The position numbers and the translations under genes are program-made. DNA of 64,000 nt from Hamadaea flava (GTDB lineage: Bacteria; Actinomycetota; Actinomycetes; Mycobacteriales; Micromonosporaceae): the NCBI RefSeq assembly GCF_024172085.1, contig NZ_JAMZDZ010000001.1:8308001-8372000 (forward strand), given 5' to 3'. The notes beneath the pieces are model-generated. The model searched no databases, had not been told where the DNA came from, and saw only the letters and a program-made list of their open reading frames with translations. Numbering within the stretch: the first letter of the stretch is position 1; each line of letters opens with the position of its first letter. Below are positions 8,201 through 15,616 of the stretch, in pieces.

Positions 8201-9958
8201 TTCCTCGATCTGACCGTCAAGAGCACCGGCACCGCCGCGCTGCCCGACCTCGAAGTGTCCGACCCCATCCCGGCCTGGCTGGAGTTCGACGACGCCGGGG
8301 TCAACGGCCAGCCGTACGCCATCCAGCAGTTCGACGTCCCCGACGGCACCCAACCGCCCGGGCCGGAGGAGTTCACCGCCGAGACCGACGACACCGGCCG
8401 GGTCACGCGCCTGGTGTGGAAGTTCCCCGGCCTGTTCGCCCCGTCGAGCGTCCTGGTCATCCGGATCGGCGTACGCATGGCGGCGGGCGCCTCCGCCGAT
8501 GAGTCGGTGACCAACACGATGGGCGCCGGTTCGTCCAGCACCGACGAGTTCGATTGCAGCGACAGCCCGCCCGACGGGCAGGTCACCGGCGACCCGTTCC
8601 TGGCCGGTTCCAACTGCACCGCCAGCGCCGACCTGACGACGACGGCGGGATCCTCGTTCCGCGCCGTCAAGTGGGTCGCGGGCAACCCCGATCTCGGGCT
8701 GTACGACACCAGCACCAAGGAGTACGTCGCCCTGGACGATCCACAGTGCCCGCACCTGCTCCGGGAGGGCGTCCAGTTCACCCGCTACCCGTGCGTCGCG
8801 TTGACCTACCCGGGCGAGAACCACAACTACCTGGCCCGGCTGATCAACAACGGCACTTTTCCGGCCCGGGACTCTCGCGTGGTGGACGTGCTGCCGAAGC
8901 CGGGCGACACCGGCGTCATCGACCCCGCCGACCGCGGCACGATGTGGGACGTGGCCCCGCAGCTGGTCGCCGCGCCGAGCGTCGTCCCGGTCGGCGACGG
9001 AGACCCGATCCCCGCCACGCTCACCTACACCACGGACGACCCGGTGTGCACCGACGACCTGCACCCGCCCGCCACCTGCGCCGCCGGTGACTGGACGCCG
9101 GACTTCACGGCCGACGCGACCGGCTTCCAGATGTACGCCGAGTTCGACGATCCCGGTCTCGCTCCGGGCAAGTCGTTCGACGTCGTCTGGACGATGACCT
9201 CGCCGCCCGACCTCGCCGATCGGGTCAGCCCGTCGATCGCGTGGAACTCGTTCGGCCACACCGAACTGATCAACATCCCGGGCGGGACGCAGCAGGCCGC
9301 CCGGACGACCCAGCGTCAGAAGGCCCAGCATCAGAAGGCTCAGCATCAGAAGGCAGGCAAGCACAAGCTCGCTCGCGCCGGCGTGCGGCAGCGGGCGGGG
9401 GACAGCAACGATCAGCAGCTCGGCGCGGTCGAGCCACAGAAGGTCGGCGTCGGCCTGGTCTTCGGCAATGTGGAGATCACGAAGAAGACCGTCGTCGAAC
9501 CGGGCGCGACCGGCTCGCCGGGCCCGTTCGAGCTCACCTACACCTGCACCGTCACGCCGGAGACCGGCGACCCGATCGTGATCCGGGAGGGGACGGCCGA
9601 GTTCGACACGGGCGATCCGTTCGAGCTGAAAGACGTCTCCGCCAACGCCACCTGCGTCATCTACGAGAGCGACAGCAAGGGCGCCCTGTCCGATCACGGG
9701 CAGGACAAGCCGATCACCGTCGTCGTGCCGTGGGACGCCACCGCGAATCCGATCACCGACACCGTGACGAACACGTTCCCCGCGCCGACGCCGCCGACGC
9801 CCAGCCCGAGTGACGGCACCGGCGGCGGCGGAGACGGGGGCGGCCTGGCCCAGACCGGTACGCCGTTGCTGCCGATCACGTTCGCCGGCCTGACGGCGAT
9901 CCTGCTCGGACTCGTGCTGACGATCGGCGCCACCATCCGGCGACGTGCCGGTCAGTAG
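5267..9958 (+). CDS. Large cell-wall-anchored surface protein with LAQTG sorting signal and DUF5979-type domain
   Basis: The 1563-residue protein has a signal peptide ending near PAAPAFA (residue 38) and a long series of beta-sandwich repeats of the DUF11/CnaB type. Recurrent phrases include VTDTLPEQF and ITDFDDDGAGSDFF. A Gln/Lys-rich triplet repeat (residues 1349-1363) follows, then a DUF5979-like domain (about 1400-1500), a Pro/Gly spacer, LAQTG (1527-1531), a membrane helix and RRRAGQ. LAXTG is the signal preferred by class E sortases. No sortase gene is in the window. A GGAG lies 12 nt before the ATG. An adhesin or stalk role is inferred. Confidence 0.85.
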   Translation: MGVSVARVSTGLGRAAAAFAALTLAIGGVVVPAAPAFAAVIGIDKSATGVPTDGVEPGGTFNYVIRVDCTSLAEDCENVTVTDTLPEQFTANIVPGTYRWSGGPDTDPAGGTVFPGVPQYTYTYDATTRELTVTIPSIPAGNSSSVQIGMTLPADTEVPDGTVVPNIATVTADNAPTASDDADVKVHVPVNVDVKATKDWADGSALAQSGEESTVTLGITNSSTGAADVTSMTLTDQTNEDPATDPWNYFDLTGFGAVTYPDGADQVQIRYCTLPYAQACGAWTDGAVQTGSPIQADPGVDLSTVTGVQFVFSSSTGDPIPNVASGSVAFTLKLRDNERVDGSTIEPTQTQTITDSATPSVTNADGTTNGDPASDTYQIVPNIAKVDVSKSWFADQDGDYVADNPPSAPAQRRWPVSAVVTATNTSPFPVETMTVREPSVSDPQSGLSVTNLTQIRLRFPDGAVTAHVTITCADGSTVTKDLTNPPATVELNRPADFTCPAGGPDDPDMKVSSIEAVYASPPGAAAIDPNATAGLDFHGTLDDNAVPADSPFTNCADANAVNTGNGSTSATGTACGDLTVTTGGRPSGPGTKSVSQQELPEDTPIDYTINFHNDGNDLNDFVLVDPVDVENLTNDSQPFSVAKINSITGSCPTDPADIVLLIPNAPNSPTQVPYATATPEQLDAARGFFVRADPLPAGADCNLTIEVERRDGVADGVTVSQCYLVLAGGGPAINGSVEDSSACAPNVVTSPPNSAASLQKFIEPGDLPRPTPGLDPQLATVKLRIADTGNTHLKSLTITDFDDDGAGSDFFRSFDFVAMQGVSFPPGADRVQFDVCTTGCADGTWITGTPTAANPPPLPGGVAAGDVQGIRVTFTSSDPAHDGFNLLPGTNFPSSGPCVQASVCFTVTPRATDRETGDPVLGTYTDTADGSGEARTSLGGPFDIPPVTADLAVTEGRPAIDVDKAVVGSASLAPGQTGFLDLTVKSTGTAALPDLEVSDPIPAWLEFDDAGVNGQPYAIQQFDVPDGTQPPGPEEFTAETDDTGRVTRLVWKFPGLFAPSSVLVIRIGVRMAAGASADESVTNTMGAGSSSTDEFDCSDSPPDGQVTGDPFLAGSNCTASADLTTTAGSSFRAVKWVAGNPDLGLYDTSTKEYVALDDPQCPHLLREGVQFTRYPCVALTYPGENHNYLARLINNGTFPARDSRVVDVLPKPGDTGVIDPADRGTMWDVAPQLVAAPSVVPVGDGDPIPATLTYTTDDPVCTDDLHPPATCAAGDWTPDFTADATGFQMYAEFDDPGLAPGKSFDVVWTMTSPPDLADRVSPSIAWNSFGHTELINIPGGTQQAARTTQRQKAQHQKAQHQKAGKHKLARAGVRQRAGDSNDQQLGAVEPQKVGVGLVFGNVEITKKTVVEPGATGSPGPFELTYTCTVTPETGDPIVIREGTAEFDTGDPFELKDVSANATCVIYESDSKGALSDHGQDKPITVVVPWDATANPITDTVTNTFPAPTPPTPSPSDGTGGGGDGGGLAQTGTPLLPITFAGLTAILLGLVLTIGATIRRRAGQ
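9311..9355 (+). repeat. Three tandem 15-bp units encoding QxQKA repeats
   Basis: Three consecutive 15-bp units, each a variant of CAGCATCAGAAGGCN, encode QRQKA, QHQKA and QHQKA. The units differ at only a few bases, so this is a recent in-frame tandem duplication in the linker before the last domain of the surface protein. Copy number may vary between strains. Confidence 0.85.
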
Positions 9959-11106
9959 TCTTTGAGCGTGACGGAGGTCGCCGCCTCGTGGATGGTGTCG
10001 GCGACCCGGCCGATGATCGCCCGATGGCCGGGCAGGTGCGGCAGCACCTTCATCATCCGGGTCTGCGCCCAGACGCCGAACGCCGATCCCACGACCATGC
10101 CCCGGAGGTTCCCGGCGGCCAGCGCCTGATTCTTGACGACGAAGTCGCGCAGCTGCGCCTCATAGGCCGCGAAACCGCCGGCCGGATTCGCGGCCAGTTC
10201 ACCGGCCAGGGCGTACGCCCCGACGAGGGCGAGGCTGGTGCCCTGGCCGGAGGCGGGCGATGGGCAGAAGGCCGCGTCGCCGACGAGCGCGATCCGGCCC
10301 TTCGACCACGAATCCAGCCGGACCTGCGCGAGGGTGTCGAGATAGAAGTCGGGCGCATCGGCGGCGTACCCGATCAGGCGGGGCACCTCCCAGCCCATCC
10401 CCGCCACCGAGTCGGCCAGGAACGTCCTGGGGTCGGCGTCGGATTCCGGGGCGGCGAAGAGGAACAGCGCTTTGGCCGACGGTCCGCCGGTGCTGTAGAC
10501 GTTGACCGTGCGGCCGGGAGCCAGGTGCACCGCCTCCTGCCGGTCCAGGCCGAGGTGATTCGGCACGGTGTAGATGGCGATGTGATGGCCGAGGCTGTGC
10601 GGGACGGTGTCCCCGAAACACAGTCGCCGAGCGCCGGAGTGCACGCCGTCCGCGCCGACCACGAAGTCGAAAGCCCGCTCCTCGCCGGACGCGAAAGCCA
10701 CGCGGACCTGGGCGTCGTCCTGTTCGGCGGCCACGACGTGGGTGCCGAACACGTGCTCCAGCCGATGCCGGGTCTGCTCGTACAGCAGCTGCGTCAGGTC
10801 GCCGCGCATGATCTCCAGGTCGCCCGAGTGCCGCCCGCCGAACAGCTCCGCGTCGAGCACCGCGACGGCTCGGCCACGTTCGTCATATTGCGTCGCGGTT
10901 CGAATCGCGGTGGCCCGGTCGCGAATCGCGTCCCGGAGTCCCATGCGCTCGACGACGTCCACGGCGGTCCCGCGGATATCGACCTTGTAGCCGCCGTCCC
11001 GGAGTGCCGGAGCCCGCTCGACGACCGTCGGCTCCCACCCGTGTCGGTGCAACCAGTACGCCGTGGCCAGACCGGCGATCCCCGCTCCACAGATCAACAC
11101 CTTCAT
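9952..11106 (-). CDS. FAD-dependent aromatic-hydroxylase-like monooxygenase
   Basis: The 384-residue protein starts MKVLICGAGIAGLATAYW, a GxGxxG Rossmann motif for FAD. It carries the DFVVGADGVHS motif near residue 160 and the FAD-ribityl motif ALVGDAAFCPSPASGQG near residue 285, the three fingerprints of PHBH-type single-component flavin monooxygenases. These hydroxylate small molecules with NAD(P)H and oxygen. The substrate is unknown. The stop codon overlaps the convergent surface-protein stop by 7 nt. Open frame continues upstream to 12096, but that part lies over the divergent regulator and is not coding. Confidence 0.85.
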   Translation of the reverse strand: MKVLICGAGIAGLATAYWLHRHGWEPTVVERAPALRDGGYKVDIRGTAVDVVERMGLRDAIRDRATAIRTATQYDERGRAVAVLDAELFGGRHSGDLEIMRGDLTQLLYEQTRHRLEHVFGTHVVAAEQDDAQVRVAFASGEERAFDFVVGADGVHSGARRLCFGDTVPHSLGHHIAIYTVPNHLGLDRQEAVHLAPGRTVNVYSTGGPSAKALFLFAAPESDADPRTFLADSVAGMGWEVPRLIGYAADAPDFYLDTLAQVRLDSWSKGRIALVGDAAFCPSPASGQGTSLALVGAYALAGELAANPAGGFAAYEAQLRDFVVKNQALAAGNLRGMVVGSAFGVWAQTRMMKVLPHLPGHRAIIGRVADTIHEAATSVTLKDY

Positions 11107-11201
11107 GGCGGTAACTCTGGCCGCGTGAGCGGCTTCGACGCCAGGCTTCGGCGCTTCAGCAAGCTGCATCGGCCGGGGAACTAGCTGCAGGCTGCAGGCG
11201 G

Positions 11202-11214
11202 TAGATTCTGGCGG
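11202..11214 (+). promoter_or_regulatory. -10 box TAGATT, leaderless GTG start
   Basis: TAGATT at 11202-11207 is 7 nt before GTG 11215, the spacing expected for a leaderless transcript. Just upstream, CTGCAGGCTGCAGG (11185-11198) is a short tandem repeat in the gap between the divergent monooxygenase and regulator genes, and could be a binding site. Confidence 0.45.
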
Positions 11215-12132
11215 GTGAGCATGCGCGGACTGGGCGTCGCCGCCGACGACGAGCTGGCCTATCGCACTCTGCTCCGTGATCCGGCCGCCGATCTGCCCCC
11301 CGAATCGGTACGCCGTCTTACGGTGCTGGGCCTGGTCACCGTGACCGCCGACGGCATACCCGCAGCGGCCGATCCGCGTACGGCGATCGAGCGGCTGATC
11401 GGTCGGCGGCTCGGCGAACTGGACGAGGAGATCGCTCAGATCCACGGCGCGCGGACGTCGGTGTCGTCCCTGCTCGCCGAGCTTCCCACGGCCGACGAGA
11501 GCGACCTGGCCGAGCAGATCGAGCGGATCGACGGCCGGCAGGCGGCCCAGCAACGCATCTGGCAGACCACTCAGGACGCCGATGAGATCCTCGCCATGCA
11601 CCGGGATCGGCCCAACCTCGCCACCGGTATCCGCGAACGCACCTTGCAGGGCCTCGAACGCGGGACCGCGTACCGCACGATCGTCCATCGCGACATGATG
11701 GCCGTCCCGGAGATCGCCGAGTATCTGCTGACCATCCACCGGGCCGGCGACCGGCACCGGATCACCGGCGAGGAACTGCACCCGCTGATCGTCGTCGACC
11801 GGGCGGTGGCGTTCGTGCCGATCACGCCCGGCGAAGCGGAATCGGGTGCGCTGATGGTGCGTCAGGCAGGCATGGTCGCCATCCTCGTCGACCTGTTCGA
11901 GCACACCTGGCGCCGATCCGCCGAGCTGGAACCCGAACCGGCCGGTCCGACCGAATCCGAGCTGGCGGTGCTGCAACAGCTCGCGGTGTACGCCAAGGAC
12001 GAGGCGGCCGCGCGGGCGCTGGGGATCTCGGTACGCACCTTCCGCGCCCGGGTCGCGGCGGTCATGGGCCGGCTGGGGGCGGCGAACCGCTTCCAAGCCG
12101 GTGTACGCGCGAAGCAGCGCGGCTGGATCTGA
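11215..12132 (+). CDS. Helix-turn-helix regulator with coiled-coil sensory part
   Basis: The 305-residue protein has an N-terminal winged-helix-like segment, a helical region rich in Glu and Arg (about 60-130), a central alpha/beta region, and a C-terminal LuxR-like HTH. That last part includes an ARALGISVRTFRARVAAVMGR segment in which AAARALGIS is the likely turn and recognition helix. It resembles actinobacterial TrmB/LuxR-type hybrid regulators. It is divergent from the FAD monooxygenase and may control it, by position only. The start is GTG 11215 after a -10 box, with an in-frame ATG two codons later. Confidence 0.7.
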   Translation: MSMRGLGVAADDELAYRTLLRDPAADLPPESVRRLTVLGLVTVTADGIPAAADPRTAIERLIGRRLGELDEEIAQIHGARTSVSSLLAELPTADESDLAEQIERIDGRQAAQQRIWQTTQDADEILAMHRDRPNLATGIRERTLQGLERGTAYRTIVHRDMMAVPEIAEYLLTIHRAGDRHRITGEELHPLIVVDRAVAFVPITPGEAESGALMVRQAGMVAILVDLFEHTWRRSAELEPEPAGPTESELAVLQQLAVYAKDEAAARALGISVRTFRARVAAVMGRLGAANRFQAGVRAKQRGWI

Positions 12133-12189
12133 GCAGACTCCGACCGCGACGTTGCTCGACGTCGGGGACGCGATGCTCGCGGTCGGCCG

Positions 12190-12549
12190 TCAGGTGTTCA
12201 GCTGCCGGATCGTGTAGTTCAGTGCAGCCGCGAAGGTGACCCACGCCAGGTAGGGGACGAGAAGGAGCCCGGCGTTGCGGCGTACGCGCAGGAAGGCGAC
12301 GGTCGTGACGACCAGCCAGCCCGCGATCGCGATGAGCGCGTACAGCAACGTCCATACCGGACCGAACAGCCACGACGGCGGAGCCCACGACGGCTGGTCG
12401 AGGGTGGCGTACTCGTCGGCGGTGCCGGAGACACCGAGGACTCCGACGGCCGCGGTGAGCGTCACAGCGGCGAGGAACGCGGCCAAAGCCCACCACCGGC
12501 GGGGTCCGTGGCTCCGGTCGGTGGCCGGGAGGGCCGGAGTAGGGGTCAT
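12190..12549 (-). CDS. TspO/MBR-family protein with internal in-frame deletion
   Basis: The 119-residue product has TspO helix 1 (residues 18-40), the WAPPSWLFGPVWTLLYAL signature of helix 2 (55-72) and the final signature LVPYLAWVTFAAALN (97-111). TspO proteins are usually about 150-170 residues with five helices and bind porphyrins or cholesterol-like ligands. Here the sequence passes from the end of helix 2 (GWLV, residue 80) almost directly to VAFLRV at the end of helix 4, so about 45 residues (helix 3 and most of helix 4) are missing without loss of frame. It is probably non-functional or altered. Alternative upstream starts do not restore the gap. Confidence 0.75.
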   Translation of the reverse strand: MTPTPALPATDRSHGPRRWWALAAFLAAVTLTAAVGVLGVSGTADEYATLDQPSWAPPSWLFGPVWTLLYALIAIAGWLVVTTVAFLRVRRNAGLLLVPYLAWVTFAAALNYTIRQLNT

Positions 12550-12676
12550 GGCCGCGTCAGTGCCCGAAACCACGGCGTCGAAACGAAAAATCGCCTGAAA
12601 TGTGGCATCTGGCGGCACTGTGCATGCCGATTCCATCGGTTGGGTATCGGCATTGTGGACCGGACCTGCCGACCGC

Positions 12677-12692
12677 AAAGGAGGTGAAGGCG
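12677..12692 (+). promoter_or_regulatory. Near-perfect Shine-Dalgarno deciding a TTG start
   Basis: AAAGGAGGTGA at 12677-12687 is almost fully complementary to the 16S rRNA tail. It places the start at TTG 12693, 8 nt after AGGAGG, rather than at the farther upstream ATG 12600 or at the GTG 12684 inside the site. Strong SD plus weak TTG start suggests set-point control. Confidence 0.7.
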
Positions 12693-13088
12693 TTGAGTGA
12701 ATTGACCGCGAGATTCGACCTGCCGCTGGGCCTGCGCGCACCGGCGGCGGCCCGCACGTTGGTGCGAGACATGCTGATGGCCTGGGACCTTCCGGACATC
12801 GGCTGGCTCGACGACGCCGAACTGCTGGTCAGTGAGATCGTCAGCAACGCCGTCTGCCACGGCGGCGGTTGCATCGAGCTGAGTGTGCAGTCGCATGAGC
12901 AAGGTGTCACGATCAAGGCGGCTGACGGATCATCGGTGGTGCCCCGGCGACGGGCGGCCGGCGAGAGCGGCGGCTTCGGCCTGCAGATCATCGAAGCCGT
13001 CTCGGAAGGGTGGGGCGTGGAAGAGTACCAAGGCGGCAAGCGGGTCTGGGTGCGGCTGCGCCCCTGCCCGGCGGTCGCGGCGTTCTGA
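12693..13088 (+). CDS. Anti-sigma factor serine kinase, HATPase_c_2 (RsbW/SpoIIAB-like)
   Basis: The 131-residue product contains the GHKL N-box ELLVSEIVSNAVCHG (about 50-64) and a G-rich lid GESGGFGLQII (about 94-104), as expected for small ATP-binding anti-sigma kinases of partner-switching systems. Such proteins bind a sigma factor and phosphorylate a STAS antagonist. The STAS gene starts 14 nt after its stop, so the pair is probably co-translated. No sigma factor or SpoIIE phosphatase gene is nearby, so the partner must lie elsewhere. Confidence 0.83.
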   Translation: MSELTARFDLPLGLRAPAAARTLVRDMLMAWDLPDIGWLDDAELLVSEIVSNAVCHGGGCIELSVQSHEQGVTIKAADGSSVVPRRRAAGESGGFGLQIIEAVSEGWGVEEYQGGKRVWVRLRPCPAVAAF

Positions 13089-13102
13089 GAGCGAGGGTGT
13101 TG

Positions 13103-13429
13103 ATGCTGACGATCACCGATCGATGGGAGGGCCCGGTCGCGTATCTCGTGCTGGCGGGCGAACTCGATCTGCTGACCGGCGTCGACCTGCTCGCGGCAAC
13201 CGAGAAGGTCAGTGAGGCGACCGAGATCATCGTCGACTGTCACGAGCTGCGGTTCTGTGACTCCTCCGGGATCGGCACCCTGCTCCAGGCGCGGGAGTCG
13301 GCCCGAGCCGCAGGCGCCGACCTGCGGCTGACCGGAGTCACCGGCCTGGTGCACCGGGTCCTCCTGGTCACCGGCGTGCTGACCGAGTTGACCGGCGAGG
13401 GGCCGATCAGCGATCAGCCGCCGCGCTGA
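13103..13429 (+). CDS. STAS-domain anti-anti-sigma factor (SpoIIAA/RsbV-like)
   Basis: The 108-residue single STAS domain has the phosphorylation motif CDSSGIGTLLQA (Ser54/Ser55), where the partner kinase would act. GELDLLTGVDLL near residue 19 is typical. It sits directly downstream of the anti-sigma kinase gene. Two further potential starts (GTG 13097, TTG 13100) lie in frame just upstream. Its 3' end overlaps the convergent merR-type gene by 23 nt. Confidence 0.83.
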   Translation: MLTITDRWEGPVAYLVLAGELDLLTGVDLLAATEKVSEATEIIVDCHELRFCDSSGIGTLLQARESARAAGADLRLTGVTGLVHRVLLVTGVLTELTGEGPISDQPPR

Positions 13430-13766
13430 TCACGTCGTCGAGGACCGCCCGGGAGTTGCGCAGCTCCACGATCAGCCGGTCGATCCGGTCGCGTTCGGCG
13501 GTCAGGTCGCCGACCAGCTGGGTGTCGGCGATCTCGGACGGCCCGCCGTCGGCGTCCCGCATACACGGCAGGAGCTGGGCGATCTTCCGGCTGTGCAGGC
13601 CGGCGGCGAACAACTCCTGGATGCGGATCACCCGGTCGACCGCGCGCTCCGGATAGTCCCGCTGGCCGCCGGGCGTACGCTCGGCGGCCAGCAGGCCCTG
13701 CTGCTCGTAGTAGCGCAGCGAGCGCTCGCTCACCCCGGTACGCCGCGCCAGCTCACCGATGCGCAT
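13407..13766 (-). CDS. MerR-family transcriptional regulator
   Basis: The 119-residue product begins MRIGELARRTGVSERSLRYY, the canonical MerR winged HTH. It continues with QGLLAAERTPGGQRDY and a C-terminal antiparallel coiled coil (about 75-115). There is no cysteine cluster of the metal-sensing MerR type, only one cysteine (LPCMRD), so an organic or redox signal is likelier. It is divergent from the polysaccharide deacetylase-like gene. The shared 60-bp gap carries a strong dyad typical of MerR control. Open frame upstream belongs to the shadow of the deacetylase. Confidence 0.85.
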   Translation of the reverse strand: MRIGELARRTGVSERSLRYYEQQGLLAAERTPGGQRDYPERAVDRVIRIQELFAAGLHSRKIAQLLPCMRDADGGPSEIADTQLVGDLTAERDRIDRLIVELRNSRAVLDDVISAAADR

Positions 13767-13783
13767 GCCGAACCTCCACGAGG

Positions 13784-13820
13784 AAGACTTGAACTTGACA
13801 CTGATGTCAAGTCTTACCGT
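13784..13820. promoter_or_regulatory. MerR-type operator in an extended promoter spacer
   Basis: CTTGACA (13794-13800) and TGTCAAG (13805-13811) form a perfect 7-bp inverted repeat with a 4-nt centre. They are nested in AAGACTTGA (13784-13792) and TCAAGTCTT (13807-13815), a perfect 9-bp repeat. TTGAAC (13789-13794) and TACCGT (13815-13820) give -35 and -10 boxes 20 bp apart, the long spacer MerR proteins correct by DNA distortion. TACCGT is 6 nt before ATG 13827, so the target mRNA looks leaderless. Confidence 0.6.
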
Positions 13821-13826
13821 CTTCGC

Positions 13827-14717
13827 ATGGCAAACACAAACCTCTTCGACTACAGCCCGATCACCGAGCGTGCGCCGATCGCGTGGCCGGACGGCAAGAA
13901 GGTAGCCTTCTACGTCGGGCTCAACATCGAGCACTTCCTCATCGACCGGCCGTCGACCAGCATCTGGCCCGGCACGGCCGACCTCGTGCCGGACGCGCTG
14001 AACTACGGCTGGCGCGACTACGGCGTACGCGTCGGGGTGTGGCGCACGATCGAAAGCCTGGACCGGCACGGCATCAAAGCCAGTGCGCTGCTCAACTCCG
14101 ACGTCGCCCGGCACTACCCGCAGATCGTCGAGGCCGGCAGGCAGCGCGACTGGGCCTGGCTCGCCCATGGGCGTACCAACTCGATCCTGCACACCGGGAT
14201 GGACCCGGACGAGGAGAAGGCGTTCCTGACCGACGTGGTGGACACCATCGAGGCGGCGACCGGGCGCCGGCCGCGGGGATGGATGGGGCCGGGGCTCACC
14301 GAGACCTTCGAGACGCCCCGGCTGCTCGCGGAACTGGGCTTGGACTATGTCCTGGACTGGACCAACGACGACCAGCCGTACCAGCTCAACGTGCCCGGTC
14401 TGATCAGCGTCCCGTACTCGGTCGAGCTGAACGACCTCGGCCTGTTCGGCAAGGGCACCAGCGGCCCCGAGTTCGTCCGCATCGTGCGGGACCAGTACGA
14501 GCAGCTGCTGGCCGACTCCCAGGACAGCGGCCGGGTGATGGCGCTGGCACTGCACCCGTTCGTGACCGGGCAGCCGTTCCGGGCCAAGTACGTCGACGAG
14601 GCGCTGGCCTTCCTGGCCGCGCAGCCAGACGTGTGGCTGACGACCAGTGACGAGATCGCCACGCACTACACGACGCACTCCACAGAGGTCGGTTCCGAGC
14701 TGCGTGGACGAGGCTGA
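13827..14717 (+). CDS. Polysaccharide deacetylase-family hydrolase (PuuE/allantoinase-like branch)
   Basis: The 296-residue NodB-like protein includes GKKVAFYVGLNIEHF (about 22-36), NSDVARHYPQI, a metal-site-like region WLAHGRTNS, and MALALHPFVTGQPFR near residue 240. It lacks a signal peptide, and the sequence style resembles the cytoplasmic PuuE/allantoinase-like branch that hydrolyses C-N bonds in small molecules, rather than cell-wall deacetylases. It is divergent from merR and probably induced by it. Substrate unknown. Confidence 0.75.
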   Translation: MANTNLFDYSPITERAPIAWPDGKKVAFYVGLNIEHFLIDRPSTSIWPGTADLVPDALNYGWRDYGVRVGVWRTIESLDRHGIKASALLNSDVARHYPQIVEAGRQRDWAWLAHGRTNSILHTGMDPDEEKAFLTDVVDTIEAATGRRPRGWMGPGLTETFETPRLLAELGLDYVLDWTNDDQPYQLNVPGLISVPYSVELNDLGLFGKGTSGPEFVRIVRDQYEQLLADSQDSGRVMALALHPFVTGQPFRAKYVDEALAFLAAQPDVWLTTSDEIATHYTTHSTEVGSELRGRG

Positions 14718-14736
14718 CGGCACCGGATCCCGGCGG

Positions 14737-15576
14737 TCACGGGCGGGGTCGCCGGGCTCCGATGACCAGCGCGAGCACCCCGCCGACCGCGAGCACGATC
14801 ACGGCGTACTTGAGTTCGGCGGCGTCGGTGAACAGCGCCTCACCCGCAGCGCTGTCCCTCGTCGCCGACAGGACGGTACCGCCCAGGTGTCCCAGGCCCT
14901 CAGTGGCGAGCAGGTAGACGCCGGACAACGCGCCCGCCACCGGAAACCACAACAATGCCGGGTTCTCCGAGCGCAGCCAGCGGACCGAGTGCATCGCGGC
15001 GAGCAGACCGGCGACCGCCGGTTGGAGCAGCAGGAACCGGCTCTCTCCGGTCGCGCCGCCGCCCAGCATCGTCAGCAGGTTCGGCTTGAGCACCGACAGG
15101 ATCAGGCCGGCGAACAGCACCCAGGTCATCGCCCACAGGCTCGCGTCGAGCACCGCGCCGGGCAGCATCGCGAACGCGCCCCCGAGTACGCACGCCGCCC
15201 CCACGGTGACGCTGAGCATCATGACCGACGTGCTGTCGCCATACGCCAGGCGTACGCCGAACGCTGTCACGACACCGAAACCGGCCCCGGTGGCGAGCCC
15301 GACGAGCAGCCGCCGGACGGCGCTCGCATGACGGGACCCGGCGGCGGCCGCGATCGTCGCCGCCGTGACGAGGGCCGAGCTGATGACGTCCGGCATCGCG
15401 TCGACGGCCGCGCTGATCGGCCCGGGCGCGCCGGGCACTCCATGCAGTGACGCGTACGCCGTGAAGACCGTGATGGCCAGCCACAACAGCCCCAGGTAGA
15501 CCTCGGTCCTGATCGCGCTGTCGTCGCCGGCTTCGTCAGCGGGGGCGTCGAGTTCGGTGAGTGCGTCGTCGGCCAC
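14737..15576 (-). CDS. Conserved membrane protein of unknown function
   Basis: The 279-residue product has an acidic N-terminus (about 20 residues) and seven or eight hydrophobic segments, including LGLLWLAITVFTAYASL, VISSALVTAATIAAAAG and YAVIVLAVGGVLALVIGA at the end. No catalytic motif is recognised. The start is GTG 15576. A TATAGT -10 box (15587-15582 on the minus strand) ends 5 nt before it, so the gene appears leaderless. It converges on the deacetylase gene and nothing links it to a pathway. Confidence 0.65.
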   Translation of the reverse strand: MADDALTELDAPADEAGDDSAIRTEVYLGLLWLAITVFTAYASLHGVPGAPGPISAAVDAMPDVISSALVTAATIAAAAGSRHASAVRRLLVGLATGAGFGVVTAFGVRLAYGDSTSVMMLSVTVGAACVLGGAFAMLPGAVLDASLWAMTWVLFAGLILSVLKPNLLTMLGGGATGESRFLLLQPAVAGLLAAMHSVRWLRSENPALLWFPVAGALSGVYLLATEGLGHLGGTVLSATRDSAAGEALFTDAAELKYAVIVLAVGGVLALVIGARRPRP

Positions 15577-15616
15577 GGCGCACTATAACGCGGTCGTTTG
15601 TGGACCGTTCTCAGGG

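Noticed and set aside
9311-9355. CRISPR-like repeat
   Set aside because: The three units are directly adjacent without spacers and lie in frame inside a coding sequence.
6140-9697. A 1185-codon open frame on the minus strand
   Set aside because: It is the antisense shadow of the surface-protein gene. The composition is Arg/Gly/Val-rich with no domain, and the sense strand has signal peptide, repeats and sorting signal.
4001-9958. Pilus locus with sortase
   Set aside because: No sortase gene and no additional pilin-like LPXTG genes are present around the surface protein.
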